Positions 35,709 to 44,265 of a stretch of DNA of 64,000 bases are shown piece after piece (positions within the stretch are counted from its first letter, which is position 1; each line of letters begins with the position of its first letter). A program made the translations under genes and the position numbers. The notes under the pieces are model-generated. The model was not told the DNA's origin and made no database searches. It was given only the letters and a program-made list of their open reading frames with translations. Origin of the DNA: Saprospiraceae bacterium (GTDB lineage Bacteria > Bacteroidota > Bacteroidia > Chitinophagales > Saprospiraceae); NCBI GenBank assembly GCA_022841745.1, contig JALHQW010000007.1, positions 1-64,000 on the forward strand, given 5' to 3'.

Positions 35709-36575
35709 CTACAAATCCAACTTCACGCCATCCTTCCAAACTTCAATGATGGGGGCTTGGTCGGTGCTGCGGGTCAGCACCACAATCATGGCGTCATTGA
35801 AGGCATCTTCGAAGCTTTTGCCTTCGCCAAACCCATTGTACAGTCCTTCGGAAAGGTCAAGCGCAGCAGGGTCGGTTATGGGGTTGTTGTTGCCGACGAC
35901 ATAGAAGCCAAGTTTAGAAATTTCCTGGGCTTGCTCAGCAGAGTAGCAGGCGTTCAATACCACGATTTGGGTGACGCCCTTCAAGGGTCGGAAAAGGCGC
36001 TGGAGGGCGGGCAGTGGGATGGGTTGCGACTTGTTGTCCTCGGTGGCGATGAGGATACCGTTGGTTTCGCCATGCCCCGAAAAATGCACGATATTGGGTT
36101 TGTCGTTCATGGCCCGCACCAGTTCGGTGATGGTTACGGCGAACTGTGGTGGCAGGAAGTCGAAGGCGTCTCGTTGGCTGCCCCGCTCCAGTTGTGCCCG
36201 CAGCAGTCGGTATTCCCGGTCGGTCTGTAGGCGGGTCTCGTTGTCGGGGTTGGCTGCGAGGAACAGGATTTTGGTTTTGGTGGGAGCATGGGGGACTGGG
36301 GTTGGCGGGCCAACGGGGCTTGTCGTGCCCGCACCTGGCTGGGCCTCAGCGTTAGCCATCCCATTCAATTTCAAGGTTGCGTCCACGATGTTGCGGCGTT
36401 CGATGCCTGCATCGTCATGCCGGAGCAGTCCGAGCATCTCGTTTTGTTCCAATCTCGATAATCTGGATTGAAGGTTTAACACATCGCTTTTCAAGTTGGC
36501 GGGTGCTTTGAGGGCTAATTCCTTCAGGGCTTCTTTAAGCCTGCCCTCGACAATAAGTTCTTCAATTGGGTTCAT
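35709..36575 (-). CDS. CHAT caspase-like protease with EAD11-like adaptor
   Basis: 288 residues. The C-terminal part is a CHAT protease domain with the caspase-type dyad H168 (VHFSGHGE) and C210 (VVLNACYS). The start is KILFLAANPDNETRLQTDREY, the usual opening of such domains. Residues about 3-72 are a separate helical module (IEELIVEGRLKEALKEL, ERRNIVDATLKLN) that resembles effector-associated domain 11, a homotypic adaptor of bacterial conflict systems. A Pro-rich linker (about 78-100) joins the two. No partner with the same adaptor is next to it, so how it is triggered is unknown. It probably cleaves proteins after sensing damage or infection (inference from relatives). Confidence 0.85.
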   Translation of the reverse strand: MNPIEELIVEGRLKEALKELALKAPANLKSDVLNLQSRLSRLEQNEMLGLLRHDDAGIERRNIVDATLKLNGMANAEAQPGAGTTSPVGPPTPVPHAPTKTKILFLAANPDNETRLQTDREYRLLRAQLERGSQRDAFDFLPPQFAVTITELVRAMNDKPNIVHFSGHGETNGILIATEDNKSQPIPLPALQRLFRPLKGVTQIVVLNACYSAEQAQEISKLGFYVVGNNNPITDPAALDLSEGLYNGFGEGKSFEDAFNDAMIVVLTRSTDQAPIIEVWKDGVKLDL

Positions 36576-36697
36576 GCTGTTTTTGATTTGGTTGTCGGGC
36601 GAAAGTAACTAGGTAAGTTTGAAGTTGGTGCATTTCATACCCAAAATCCGTAATTCCAAAATAGCGCTTATCATTCCTGCTGTGACCCAAACCCGCA

Positions 36698-36725
36698 TTT
36701 GTCATTCCCGAACGGAACCTAATCC
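36698..36725 (+). repeat. REP-like palindrome, copy 3
   Basis: TTTGTCATTCCCGAACGGAA then CCTAATCC, with one change in the palindromic core. It sits just beyond the 3' end of the LptF/G gene. Confidence 0.7.
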
Positions 36726-36728
36726 TCT

Positions 36729-38552
36729 TTACTTCCGCTTCAACCACCTCTTCCAACTCAGCGCCTCCACAATCTGCCCCCAGCCCATGTCCCGCATGGC
36801 CCAATAGGTGAGCGCAAGGCCCATCGGGAACACCACGATGCAATTCATCCAGGCGGCAGCTACGGCGTCTATGACGAAGCGCTCGGCGATGTTCTTGCTA
36901 AAAATGCTGATGACGATGAAGAGCATGAAGAACACGATGCTGATGAGCAGCGGCCAACCGAAACCACCCTTGCGCACAATGGCACCCATGGGGGCACCCA
37001 CAAACAGGAAGATAACGCAGGCCATTGCCAAACTGAACTTGGAATGGAACTCAAAGACGTGCTTCACCTTCGACTCCTTGGTCTTTTGCAGTGAGCGGAG
37101 GGTCGTCTCGGCTTGGTCTTGAATAACGCTCATGGGGTTGCGGGCTTTTTCCAGCAGCTCGCTGCGCTTTTGGCGCTCGAAGGTTTCGAGCATGGAGCTG
37201 TATTGCTCAATGGGCTTTTCCAACACCTGCTTGTAACCAATGGTTGCCGGATTTTTCAAGGGCACCTTTTTTTTGCCAGTCGTGTCTTGCTTGGCAGCTG
37301 GCAGGTTGCGGGGGGTAATAATGGGCTTTTGGCGGGGCAACGTCTTGGGTGGTTGGACGGGCGGTTGCTGGCCCTTTAGCCTTGCGAGGGCCGCAGAGTC
37401 CTGTGAGGTTGGGGCTGTCTGGGAAGGTTTGGGAACAGGTTTTGAGGCAGTTGAGTCTGGGGGGGTAGTCAACTGCTCGGCGTTCTTTCTTGCCAGGTAC
37501 TCGTTGTCCTTGGCGGTTGCACCGATTTCCTTCAGGGCTTTCTGGAGGACAGCAGAGTCGGGGTTTGCCTTGATAATGGAATCCATTTTGGCTCGTTTCT
37601 CCTCCGCCTCTTGCTCATGCTTTTCCTTGGTGCGTTCCAAATGCAGTTTGTTGAGGAAGTAAAAATGGCGGTTGTTGCCCTCGGCCATGCGACCTGCCCT
37701 CTCCACGATTTCCTGGTCAATGGAGTCAATGGCAACCAACAGTTGGCGGTTGGAGAGCATGGTGTGGTGTGATTTGAAGAGGTTTTCGTCCGTACGGTCA
37801 AGCTCGAACTGGTCGAGGTCAAACACTTTTGTCCACGATTGGAAGGTTGAGCGCATCATGGGGTAGTTGCGCCTGCCCGACTTGGTGATGGGTTTTGGCT
37901 CCGCAATCTGCTGGCCCTCAAACAGTTGCATCACAAAGTACTTATTGTCCTCTGAGCCAAACATCTGCCCGCTGTCGGCGGCGACCATGCTCAGGCGGCC
38001 TTGAGAAGCTTCTCCATTGTCGTAAACCAGCACACTTCGAATAGTGCTGTTGTCTGGCAATTTATCACCAATGCGAATGCTGAAGCCTTGAAAATCGGTG
38101 TTGAACAAGCTCTCCTCCAAACTCAGGGCGGGCTTCTGCTGCCGGATGTCGTAGAGCCGGCTCTTGAACTTCAAGTTGGAGACCGGTATGAAATAATTGG
38201 AACAAAAAAACGAAAGCACTGCCACGCCTCCCGTGAAAACCATCAATGGCATCATCGTGCGCCAAAGCGAGACGCCCGCCGATTTGATGCTCGACAGTTC
38301 ATAGCGTTCCGCCAAATTGCCCAGCACCATCACCGACGAAATCAGTACCGCCACGGGCAACGACATCGGTATCATGCTCACCGAAAGGTAACCAACCAAC
38401 TCCGTCAGCAGGAAGAAGCCGACGCCCTTGCCCGCTATCTCGTCTATGTACAGCCACAGCGTCTGCATCACAAACACGAAGAGTGCGATGAAGAACGTCA
38501 CCACAAATGGCCCCACGAACGAGGTGATAAGGAGTTTATCGAGTTTTTTCAT
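36729..38552 (-). CDS. LptF/LptG family permease with a long insert
   Basis: 607 residues, much longer than the usual 350-390. The N-terminal helices (residues about 10-120) and C-terminal helices (about 500-590) fit the YjgP/YjgQ fold, which drives lipopolysaccharide export from the inner membrane with LptB. The periplasmic part is extended by roughly 200 residues, including Lys/Glu-rich coiled coil (about 275-345) and a Pro/Thr-rich low-complexity stretch (about 360-430). Only one paralogue is seen here. A heptamer array directly abuts the start codon, and a REP-like palindrome follows the stop. Confidence 0.85.
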   Translation of the reverse strand: MKKLDKLLITSFVGPFVVTFFIALFVFVMQTLWLYIDEIAGKGVGFFLLTELVGYLSVSMIPMSLPVAVLISSVMVLGNLAERYELSSIKSAGVSLWRTMMPLMVFTGGVAVLSFFCSNYFIPVSNLKFKSRLYDIRQQKPALSLEESLFNTDFQGFSIRIGDKLPDNSTIRSVLVYDNGEASQGRLSMVAADSGQMFGSEDNKYFVMQLFEGQQIAEPKPITKSGRRNYPMMRSTFQSWTKVFDLDQFELDRTDENLFKSHHTMLSNRQLLVAIDSIDQEIVERAGRMAEGNNRHFYFLNKLHLERTKEKHEQEAEEKRAKMDSIIKANPDSAVLQKALKEIGATAKDNEYLARKNAEQLTTPPDSTASKPVPKPSQTAPTSQDSAALARLKGQQPPVQPPKTLPRQKPIITPRNLPAAKQDTTGKKKVPLKNPATIGYKQVLEKPIEQYSSMLETFERQKRSELLEKARNPMSVIQDQAETTLRSLQKTKESKVKHVFEFHSKFSLAMACVIFLFVGAPMGAIVRKGGFGWPLLISIVFFMLFIVISIFSKNIAERFVIDAVAAAWMNCIVVFPMGLALTYWAMRDMGWGQIVEALSWKRWLKRK

Positions 38553-38556
38553 TCAA

Positions 38557-38588
38557 ACGGTGGACGGTGGACGGTGGACGATGGACGG
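38557..38588 (+). repeat. Heptamer array (CGGTGGA)n at the LptF/G start
   Basis: Four CGGTGGA/CGATGGA units lie 4 bp upstream of the start codon of the minus-strand permease gene. A shorter inverted partner with TCCACCG, TCTATCG, TCTATCG is at 38647-38669. Confidence 0.85.
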
Positions 38589-38646
38589 CAAGCGGTGAAA
38601 AAGATGATTCGTTTATCCGTACACCGTTGGCCTTGGCCAGTTGACC

Positions 38647-38669
38647 GTCCACCGTCTATCGTCTATCGT
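38647..38669 (-). repeat. Heptamer array, inverted partner
   Basis: GTCCACC and two GTCTATC units mirror 38557-38588. Together they frame about 60 bp between the permease start and the YihY promoter. Confidence 0.8.
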
Positions 38670-38765
38670 TCCTAAGAACGGCAAAATTAGGGCTTCGGGT
38701 GCAAGTTTTGCTTTTTGATAAGTTTTCGATGAAATTAGGTTGACCCATCATAGAAATTAAAGTCA

Positions 38766-38798
38766 TTGGATGCAAACAACCAACCCGTATTAACTTTG
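38766..38798 (+). promoter_or_regulatory. Promoter of the yihY-like gene
   Basis: TTG at 38766 and TAACTTTG at 38791-38798, 22 bp apart, fit the -33/-7 pattern of Bacteroidota. Transcription would begin near 38805, which excludes TTG 38766 as the start codon. Confidence 0.6.
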
Positions 38799-38834
38799 CG
38801 GGGTCATTTCGACAGGGACGACCTTCAATCCTTT

Positions 38835-38866
38835 TTTGTCATTCCCGTAGGGAACCTAATTTCAAT
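38835..38866 (+). repeat. REP-like palindrome, copy 4, in the yihY leader
   Basis: TTTGTCATTCCCGTAGGGAA then CCTAATTTC. If the mRNA starts near 38805, the palindrome forms a hairpin in the 5' leader just before the probable start codon at 38874. Confidence 0.7.
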
Positions 38867-38873
38867 CCTTATT

Positions 38874-39830
38874 TTGCGTTTTCCGACCTATCAACAAATT
38901 GTAGAAGCCATCGAGCGACACCCTTGGGTGCAGCAGCTGCTGAATTGGTCGAAGACGCACTCCTTACCGGGTTTCTTTGGGGTGCCCGCCTATGATGTGG
39001 CCGTTTTCGTTTATGAAGAATCCCTTAAAAACACACTTTTTGCTAGGGCAAATTCAATGGCCTTCAGTTTTTTCCTATCCTTGTTCCCGGCCATTATCTT
39101 CCTGTTCACGGTGGCTACTTACCTGCCCATTTATTCCAGTTTCGAGCATGAAATCAACGGGTACATTAACCTCATCATGCCCAACGATGCGGGAAAAGAA
39201 TTGCAGGCCACCATCAAGGAGTTGGTGAAACCAAGTTCCCGGTTCTTGTCACTCGGTTTTTTCCTGGCCATATACTTTTCCTCCAATGGCATGATGGCCA
39301 TGATGCAGGGTTTTGAAAAATCACACGTTCGGGTATTCAACCAGCGACCAGCCTGGAAAAAACGGCTCGTCGCCATTGGCCTTACCATGCAATTGGGCTT
39401 GTTGCTGGCAGGCTCCGTGGTGCTCATCATCCTCGGCGACCTGTTGCTCAACTGGCTGGTGGACATTTTCCACATTGACATCGTGACCGAAACGGCCATC
39501 GAGGTTTTCCGTTGGATTGTCATCCTTTGCATGTTCTATTTTGGCATTGCCCTCATTTACCGTTACGGCACTTCGCTCAAACGAAAATTTAAATGGATAA
39601 CGCCCGGTGCCACGCTGGCTACCATTCTTTCTATTCTCACTTCTGTTGGCTTCTCCTTTTATGTCAACTCCTTTAACACCTACAACAAGGTCTATGGCTC
39701 CATTGGAACCATCATCGTGCTCATGCTTTGGATTCAATTGAACTGCCTCATCCTGCAAATCGGCTTCGAGTTGAACGCCAGCATCGCCGCCAACCGACAC
39801 ATCAGGACGGAGGTGCAGGAGGAAGCGTGA
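38874..39830 (+). CDS. YihY/RbN-like membrane protein
   Basis: About 318 residues from TTG 38874 (MRFPTYQQIVEAIERHPW). The frame is open further up to 38766, but that segment spans a promoter and a REP-like palindrome. Six membrane helices and the family pattern are clear: LARANSMAFSFFLSLFPAIIFLF, SNGMMAMMQGFEKSH, and GASYALLFG-like TYNKVYGSIGTIIVLMLWIQL. It was once called ribonuclease BN by mistake; the true role is unknown, perhaps transport. It is convergent with the 7TM gene, separated by paired heptamer arrays. Confidence 0.8.
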   Translation: MRFPTYQQIVEAIERHPWVQQLLNWSKTHSLPGFFGVPAYDVAVFVYEESLKNTLFARANSMAFSFFLSLFPAIIFLFTVATYLPIYSSFEHEINGYINLIMPNDAGKELQATIKELVKPSSRFLSLGFFLAIYFSSNGMMAMMQGFEKSHVRVFNQRPAWKKRLVAIGLTMQLGLLLAGSVVLIILGDLLLNWLVDIFHIDIVTETAIEVFRWIVILCMFYFGIALIYRYGTSLKRKFKWITPGATLATILSILTSVGFSFYVNSFNTYNKVYGSIGTIIVLMLWIQLNCLILQIGFELNASIAANRHIRTEVQEEA

Positions 39831-39917
39831 TTCGATTGCGGATTTTGGGATTGCGGATTGCGGATTGGGGGCCGAATTGATTGCGGATTTTGGGATTGCG
39901 GATTGCGGATTGGGGCC
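39831..39917 (+). repeat. Heptamer array (ATTGCGG)n
   Basis: Seven or so units of ATTGCGG with spacers (ATTTTGG, ATTGGGG) start at the base after the YihY stop codon. The partner is at 39973-40006. Confidence 0.85.
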
Positions 39918-39972
39918 GAATTGAGATTCAATTATGTGCTTTTTAGCTGAGAAAGACGGTTATCCTGCACGC

Positions 39973-40006
39973 CCAATCCGCAATCCGCAATCCGAATTCC
40001 GCAATC
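39973..40006 (-). repeat. Heptamer array, inverted partner
   Basis: AATCCGC units run into the stop codon of the convergent 7TM gene (40005-40007). The pair brackets the junction of two convergent genes. Confidence 0.85.
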
Positions 40007-40697
40007 AAACAATCGGTTTTTCCAGCATTTTTTTGCTTCCCAAATAGAAATACCAACAGGCCACCCCCATTAGTACGTGCGCCATGTCCATGTGGTTGAA
40101 ATAGATGCTGATGGCCCAGATATTTACGAAGAAAACCGCACCAATCGTAGCCCATAGCACGCCCACCAAGAAGAGACGGCTGCCCTCGTGCCTCGTTTTC
40201 AAATAAACATAACCATGAAACCCACCCGTCACGATGAGGATGCCATAGGCGGCATGGCTCATGACATATAAAAAGTTCATTGTAACCACTGAGATGATGA
40301 GGAAGAAAGCCAGTTCCAGCATGTTCAGCACGGCGAAGAACTTGGCTAACTTGGGTCGTATGAGGGGAAATGCATGAAAAATAGCGGCCCGTTCCAGAAA
40401 CGCCACAGAGAACATGGAGACGTACCAGCCCGGTATTTTCCAATGAATCGTAAGCGCATAGTTGAAGCTATGCCCGATGAGACCGCCGAGCAGCGTGGCC
40501 ATGCCCATGGTGAGGAAATAGCCCCGTGCCAGCCAGTGAATGCTGCCTTTTCGCTCCGGCTTTCCAAGTTTGTAAAAAGCGTACCAGCAGATGACCGTCA
40601 CCAGCACATCGGTGAGCATGGTGATGGGTTCGTCCACCCGTAGGCCGAAAGGATAGACAGCGGGGTTGTTGAAATAGGAATTTATGGGAGGGTTCAT
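40005..40697 (-). CDS. Seven-helix membrane protein, unknown
   Basis: 230 residues with about seven membrane helices and His/Trp-rich loops (GLIGHSFNYALTIHWKIPGW, HAAYGILIVTGGFHGYVY, NHMDMAHVLMG). The spread of His residues in the membrane resembles ceramidase or hemolysin-III type seven-helix hydrolases, but the order of motifs does not match well enough to name it. It occurs alone, with a putative promoter overlapping an imperfect palindrome at 40698-40740. Confidence 0.65.
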   Translation of the reverse strand: MNPPINSYFNNPAVYPFGLRVDEPITMLTDVLVTVICWYAFYKLGKPERKGSIHWLARGYFLTMGMATLLGGLIGHSFNYALTIHWKIPGWYVSMFSVAFLERAAIFHAFPLIRPKLAKFFAVLNMLELAFFLIISVVTMNFLYVMSHAAYGILIVTGGFHGYVYLKTRHEGSRLFLVGVLWATIGAVFFVNIWAISIYFNHMDMAHVLMGVACWYFYLGSKKMLEKPIV

Positions 40698-40762
40698 AAC
40701 TCAGCAGTATTGAATCACTGCCAAGTTATGAACTTTGGTCTTTGCTCCGCAATGATATTTCA

Positions 40763-41134
40763 TTAATCAGGCTTGATTTCAGCTAAATGAACCTGAAAGA
40801 TGCTCCCGCTCTCGATGGATTCATCGAAGAACGTGGGTGTGAGCTGGTTGCTGCGGTAAGCGGCACTGAACTCCACCGCCAGGCCTTCCACTTCCATTTG
40901 GTCGTCTAATTCATCCGGCAGTCCGTAGATGGGCTGGGCACCCGGCTCATTGGATAGCATGGATTTAATGGCAAACCTATCGAAGCAGTTCAAGTAGGTG
41001 ATGGTGCCTTTTGCCTTGGTCAATGCGAAAATGCAGTTGCCAGAGCAGGGCATTTGAGGGTCGGTGCTTAGCTTATTGCAAGCAGAGAGCGCAAACAATG
41101 TTGCGATGGCGGTAAGGAAGAGCGATTTTTTCAT
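40763..41134 (-). CDS. Small hypothetical lipoprotein
   Basis: 123 residues with a lipoprotein signal (ATLFALSAC). The mature domain has three further Cys (MPCSGNCIF, LNCFDRF) and strands that look like a compact beta-sandwich (AVEFSAAYRSNQ, FQVHLAEI). I do not recognise the family. It lies between the 7TM gene and the symporter on the same strand. An intrinsic terminator 60 bp upstream separates it from the symporter. Confidence 0.7.
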   Translation of the reverse strand: MKKSLFLTAIATLFALSACNKLSTDPQMPCSGNCIFALTKAKGTITYLNCFDRFAIKSMLSNEPGAQPIYGLPDELDDQMEVEGLAVEFSAAYRSNQLTPTFFDESIESGSIFQVHLAEIKPD

Positions 41135-41188
41135 GGCTTTATGTTTTATTATTTGACACTATATTTCACCAATTCCCCCTATAAGCAA

Positions 41189-41229
41189 AATCGCCTTTGC
41201 AAGGTAACTTGCAAAGGCGATTATTTTTT
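41189..41229 (-). terminator. Strong intrinsic terminator
   Basis: AATCGCCTTTGCAAG pairs perfectly with CTTGCAAAGGCGATT (loop GTAA). An A/T run follows on both sides, so it can end the symporter mRNA, which stops at 41248. Confidence 0.85.
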
Positions 41230-41247
41230 GCTGTGTCAAATTCTCGC

Positions 41248-42912
41248 TTACCAAAAAGCAATGTAAAGCCATGCCAACACGCCCATCACGATGAGGGTGC
41301 CTACGGCAAACGAGCCGCCAATTCTGAAGTCCTCGAAATCCACTTTCATGGCCTTAGGATTGTCCTTGCTCTTCGGGTCGGCGAGGCTGATGATGACCAT
41401 CAGTGCCACAAGGATTAGGAACACCCAGCCCATACGGTCGAGGAAGGGGATATCCGGTGTAAGGAACTTGAAGGCTGTGGACAATGGAATAGTAAGCAAT
41501 GCCGCTACCAATGCGGCCATGGAATTGGTACGTTTCCAGAAGAAGCCCAACAGGAAGATGGCCACCACGCCCGGCGAGATAAAGCCGGTGTATTCTTGGA
41601 TGTATTGAAAGGCCTGGTCGAGGTTGCGCAATTGCGGAGCAACCAGAATTGCTACAATCATGGCCACTACAATGGTGATGCGTCCAATGCGCACCAATTG
41701 TTGCTCGCTAGCATTTTGCCCCCAAAATTTCTTGTATATGTCAAGTGTGAAAATGGTGGAAATCGAGTTGGCCTTACCAGCAAGGGAAGCCACGATGGCC
41801 GCAGTTAGCGCCGCAAAGGATAGCCCCATGAGGCCATGGGGCAGCAGGTTGATGAGCACCCCGTAGCTTTTATCTGGCTTGATGACTTCCTTCGCCACAC
41901 CGTCCACCATCACAGTACCGAGCATTTCCGTTTGGAACATACCGTTCTTGTGCAGCACATAAGCTGCAATGCCGGGCAATACCACGATGACGGGCATGAG
42001 TAATTTCAGGAAGGCAGCGAAAAGGATGCCTTTCCGAGCCGTTGGCAAGGAGGCACCGAGTGCCCGTTGGGTGATGTACTGGTTGCAGCCCCAGTAGTTG
42101 AGGTTGGCTATCCACATGCCACCGATGAGCACGGTGAGGCCGGGCAAATCCATATAGGCGTCCCGTTGGCCGCCCTGCCCGTCAGGCATGGACATTTGCC
42201 CTTCCGAAAATATCATGTGTAAATGTTCTGGCGCTTTTTCTTTCAAAAGGCCGAGGCCCGCCCATGCGCCGCTGCTACCGAAATGCGTAGCAACCAAGTC
42301 CAATGCCAAGTAAGTGGTAGCCAAGCCGCCTAACACCAATACGAATACCTGTATTACGTCCGTGTAGCCGATGACCTTCATGCCACCGAGGGTGATAATG
42401 ACGGCAAAAATGGCGCAGAACAGCACACACGCCATGAAACTAAAGCCCGAAATGGTGCTGATGGCCAGCGCCCCCAAGTAAAGTATAGCAGAAAGGTTGA
42501 CAAAGACATAAACGAAAAGCCAGAACACGGCCATGAGCGTGGCCACCGTACCACTGTACCGCTGTTGGAGGAACTGCGGCATGGTGAAAATCTTGTTCTT
42601 CAGGTAGCCGGGCATGAGGAAAATGGCAACGAATAGCAAGGTCAGCGCAGCCATCCACTCGTAGGTGGAGATGGCGAGGCCCATTGCAAAGCCGGAGCCA
42701 GACATACCGATGAACTGCTCGGCGCTGATGTTGGAGGCGATAAGCGATGCACCGATAGCCCACCAAGTCAGAGCGCCTTCTGCGAGGAAATAGTCGGCGG
42801 AGGAGGCATCTTTTGATTGTTTTTTCTTGTAAATCCAATAGCCGTAGCCTGCCACGACAATGAAGTAAACGAGGAAAACGAGGTAGTCTAAAGTTTGTAG
42901 TTCGTTTTGCAT
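41248..42912 (-). CDS. SSS-family sodium:solute (sugar) symporter
   Basis: 554 residues from ATG 42912 (MQNELQTLDYLVF), about 14 membrane helices. Family marks include the ADYFLAEGALTWWAIGASLIASNISAEQFIG region of helix 1-2 and GLSFAALTAAIVASLAGKANSISTIFTLDIYKKF in helix 8, with the Ser residues that bind Na+. The NISAEQFIGMSGSGFAMGL form is typical of the SGLT branch that moves glucose, galactose or inositol. No sugar genes lie next to it, so the substrate is open. Confidence 0.88.
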   Translation of the reverse strand: MQNELQTLDYLVFLVYFIVVAGYGYWIYKKKQSKDASSADYFLAEGALTWWAIGASLIASNISAEQFIGMSGSGFAMGLAISTYEWMAALTLLFVAIFLMPGYLKNKIFTMPQFLQQRYSGTVATLMAVFWLFVYVFVNLSAILYLGALAISTISGFSFMACVLFCAIFAVIITLGGMKVIGYTDVIQVFVLVLGGLATTYLALDLVATHFGSSGAWAGLGLLKEKAPEHLHMIFSEGQMSMPDGQGGQRDAYMDLPGLTVLIGGMWIANLNYWGCNQYITQRALGASLPTARKGILFAAFLKLLMPVIVVLPGIAAYVLHKNGMFQTEMLGTVMVDGVAKEVIKPDKSYGVLINLLPHGLMGLSFAALTAAIVASLAGKANSISTIFTLDIYKKFWGQNASEQQLVRIGRITIVVAMIVAILVAPQLRNLDQAFQYIQEYTGFISPGVVAIFLLGFFWKRTNSMAALVAALLTIPLSTAFKFLTPDIPFLDRMGWVFLILVALMVIISLADPKSKDNPKAMKVDFEDFRIGGSFAVGTLIVMGVLAWLYIAFW

Positions 42913-42985
42913 GTATTGAAATTTTGCCCGAAAGAAAGGGAAAAGGAAGGGAATGGGCAAAATTTATTTCAGACCTGTCTTTGGC

Positions 42986-43606
42986 TCAGAAGTTTTTGAC
43001 GATTTCTGCCACATTGAAACTGATGCCTTCCATCACTTCCACCTCCGCTGACCAATCGTCCATTATCCAAGGCTGACCTGCATTGGCCACTATCACCTTC
43101 TTTGCTTTTGTAAAAATCCAAATGATTCGCTTCACACCAAAGCGGTGGTAGTCGTCCGTTTTTTCGGCCACATAGTCCAGTTCGATGCCTTCTTCAATCT
43201 CTGCCCGAACGTCAATTTCGATGATGATTTCGGGGGGGAAATCGGCATATTTGTCAACTGGTTTATAATTTTCCTTGCTGAAAATAGAGATGTCAGCCCC
43301 TCTTTTGTCTTGCCGTGAGAGGTTAATGCCCATTTCACCAACAGTGACTTGGAATCCCCGCTTCTGCATTTCATAGTAAAGCATTGCAGTTATTACTGCT
43401 TTGAGGGTTGATTGAAGTATGCTTTCCATCGTGATTTCTTCAAAGGTTTTTGTGCCGTTCAATACATCCTTATAGCCCTTGTAGTAAATGGGTTTTCCCT
43501 TCGCCACTTCGTAGATGAGGTAGTCGGGGATTTTTGCGGCAACCTTTTTGGGGCGTTTCGGCGCTGCCGGTTTGCGCTTCGGCGCTTCGGCTATTGCTGT
43601 TGACAT
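42986..43606 (-). CDS. Uma2-family (DUF820) putative nuclease
   Basis: 206 residues. After a Lys/Pro/Ala-rich tail (about 1-27) comes a Uma2 domain of the PD-(D/E)xK fold with G-A-D-I-S at about 128-132, EIIIEIDVRAEIEEGIE and a later KR/K patch. Such proteins are abundant in filamentous bacteria and cyanobacteria and are predicted, not proven, endonucleases. It stands alone. The 5' side faces the fragment of a T9SS gene, divergently arranged. Confidence 0.75.
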   Translation of the reverse strand: MSTAIAEAPKRKPAAPKRPKKVAAKIPDYLIYEVAKGKPIYYKGYKDVLNGTKTFEEITMESILQSTLKAVITAMLYYEMQKRGFQVTVGEMGINLSRQDKRGADISIFSKENYKPVDKYADFPPEIIIEIDVRAEIEEGIELDYVAEKTDDYHRFGVKRIIWIFTKAKKVIVANAGQPWIMDDWSAEVEVMEGISFNVAEIVKNF

Positions 43607-43629
43607 AAGCGATTTTTTTTCAAAAATAA

Positions 43630-43881
43630 GCTTTTTATGAAAACGTCACGGATTTTTCAGCCTTTTGGAACCAGGCCGCACGGTCGTTATGTCGAGCATG
43701 CTTGCAGTTCAAGCAAGGGCAACTTGCGCTCTTCGATGCAAACGGGAAGCTGCTCCGGATGGTCAATTTCGACACGCCGAGGTTCGTGCTGAACCGCAAC
43801 GGCTTGCCTGCTGGCAATTTGATTTTCAAATTGTCGGTTGATGGCGGGCTTGCGGCCACGGGCAGCGTATTGTTGAAATAA
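43630..43881 (+). pseudogene. Orphan T9SS sorting domain (3' gene fragment)
   Basis: The frame ending with TAA at 43879-43881 reads GQLALFDANGKLLRMV, then NRNGLPAGNLIFKLS, and ends GGLAATGSVLLK, a standard type A T9SS C-terminal domain. It is open only from 43630 (after TAA at 43627), has no start codon, and nothing upstream encodes a cargo body; the Uma2 gene begins 24 bp away on the other strand. So this is the tail of a lost surface-protein gene. It still has its terminator. Confidence 0.75.
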
Positions 43882-43901
43882 CGACTAACAAATTTGCCAA
43901 T

Positions 43902-43939
43902 AAAAAAGCTTCCAATAGAAACCTATTGGAGGCTTTTTT
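43902..43939 (+). terminator. Bidirectional intrinsic terminator
   Basis: AAAAAAGCTTCCAATAG and CTATTGGAGGCTTTTTT form a stem with one bulge, with A and T runs outside. It serves the orphan fragment on the plus strand and, before the MITE arrived, the propeller gene on the minus strand, whose old stop was at 43962-43964. Confidence 0.8.
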
Positions 43940-44002
43940 ATAGCTGATTACCAATATTCTTTCAATCGTGAAGGACAATCTTACCAGTGTGAAGAATTTT
44001 TT

Positions 44003-44265
44003 GGTTCTTCGTGTCTTCTTGTGGGTAATTTCACTTAACATCTATCATCTTGTAACCCGCTATTTTAATGGCGGGAATTTGGCAAATACCCACCAACAAC
44101 AGCTTTCTTCTTTACAGAACATCAGCATTTACTATCTTTCGTCAAATGCTTGATGTTGATGTTTAGAAAAGAAGATAGATGTGCGAGAGGGAACTCATGC
44201 TCCCCTCGTTGAAACGAGGGGTTACAATATGATAGATGTTTACCCATACAAAACCACGAAGAACC
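44003..44265 (-). mobile_element. 263-bp MITE, copy B
   Basis: Same length and sequence as copy A but inverted, differing at one base (44102). It is bounded by a perfect 8-bp direct repeat AATTTTTT (43995-44002 and 44266-44273), a different target from copy A, as expected for independent insertion. It lies in the last 11 codons of a T9SS cargo gene. Removing it with one repeat copy (271 bp) restores a normal C-terminus, which confirms the ends of the element to the base. Confidence 0.95.
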
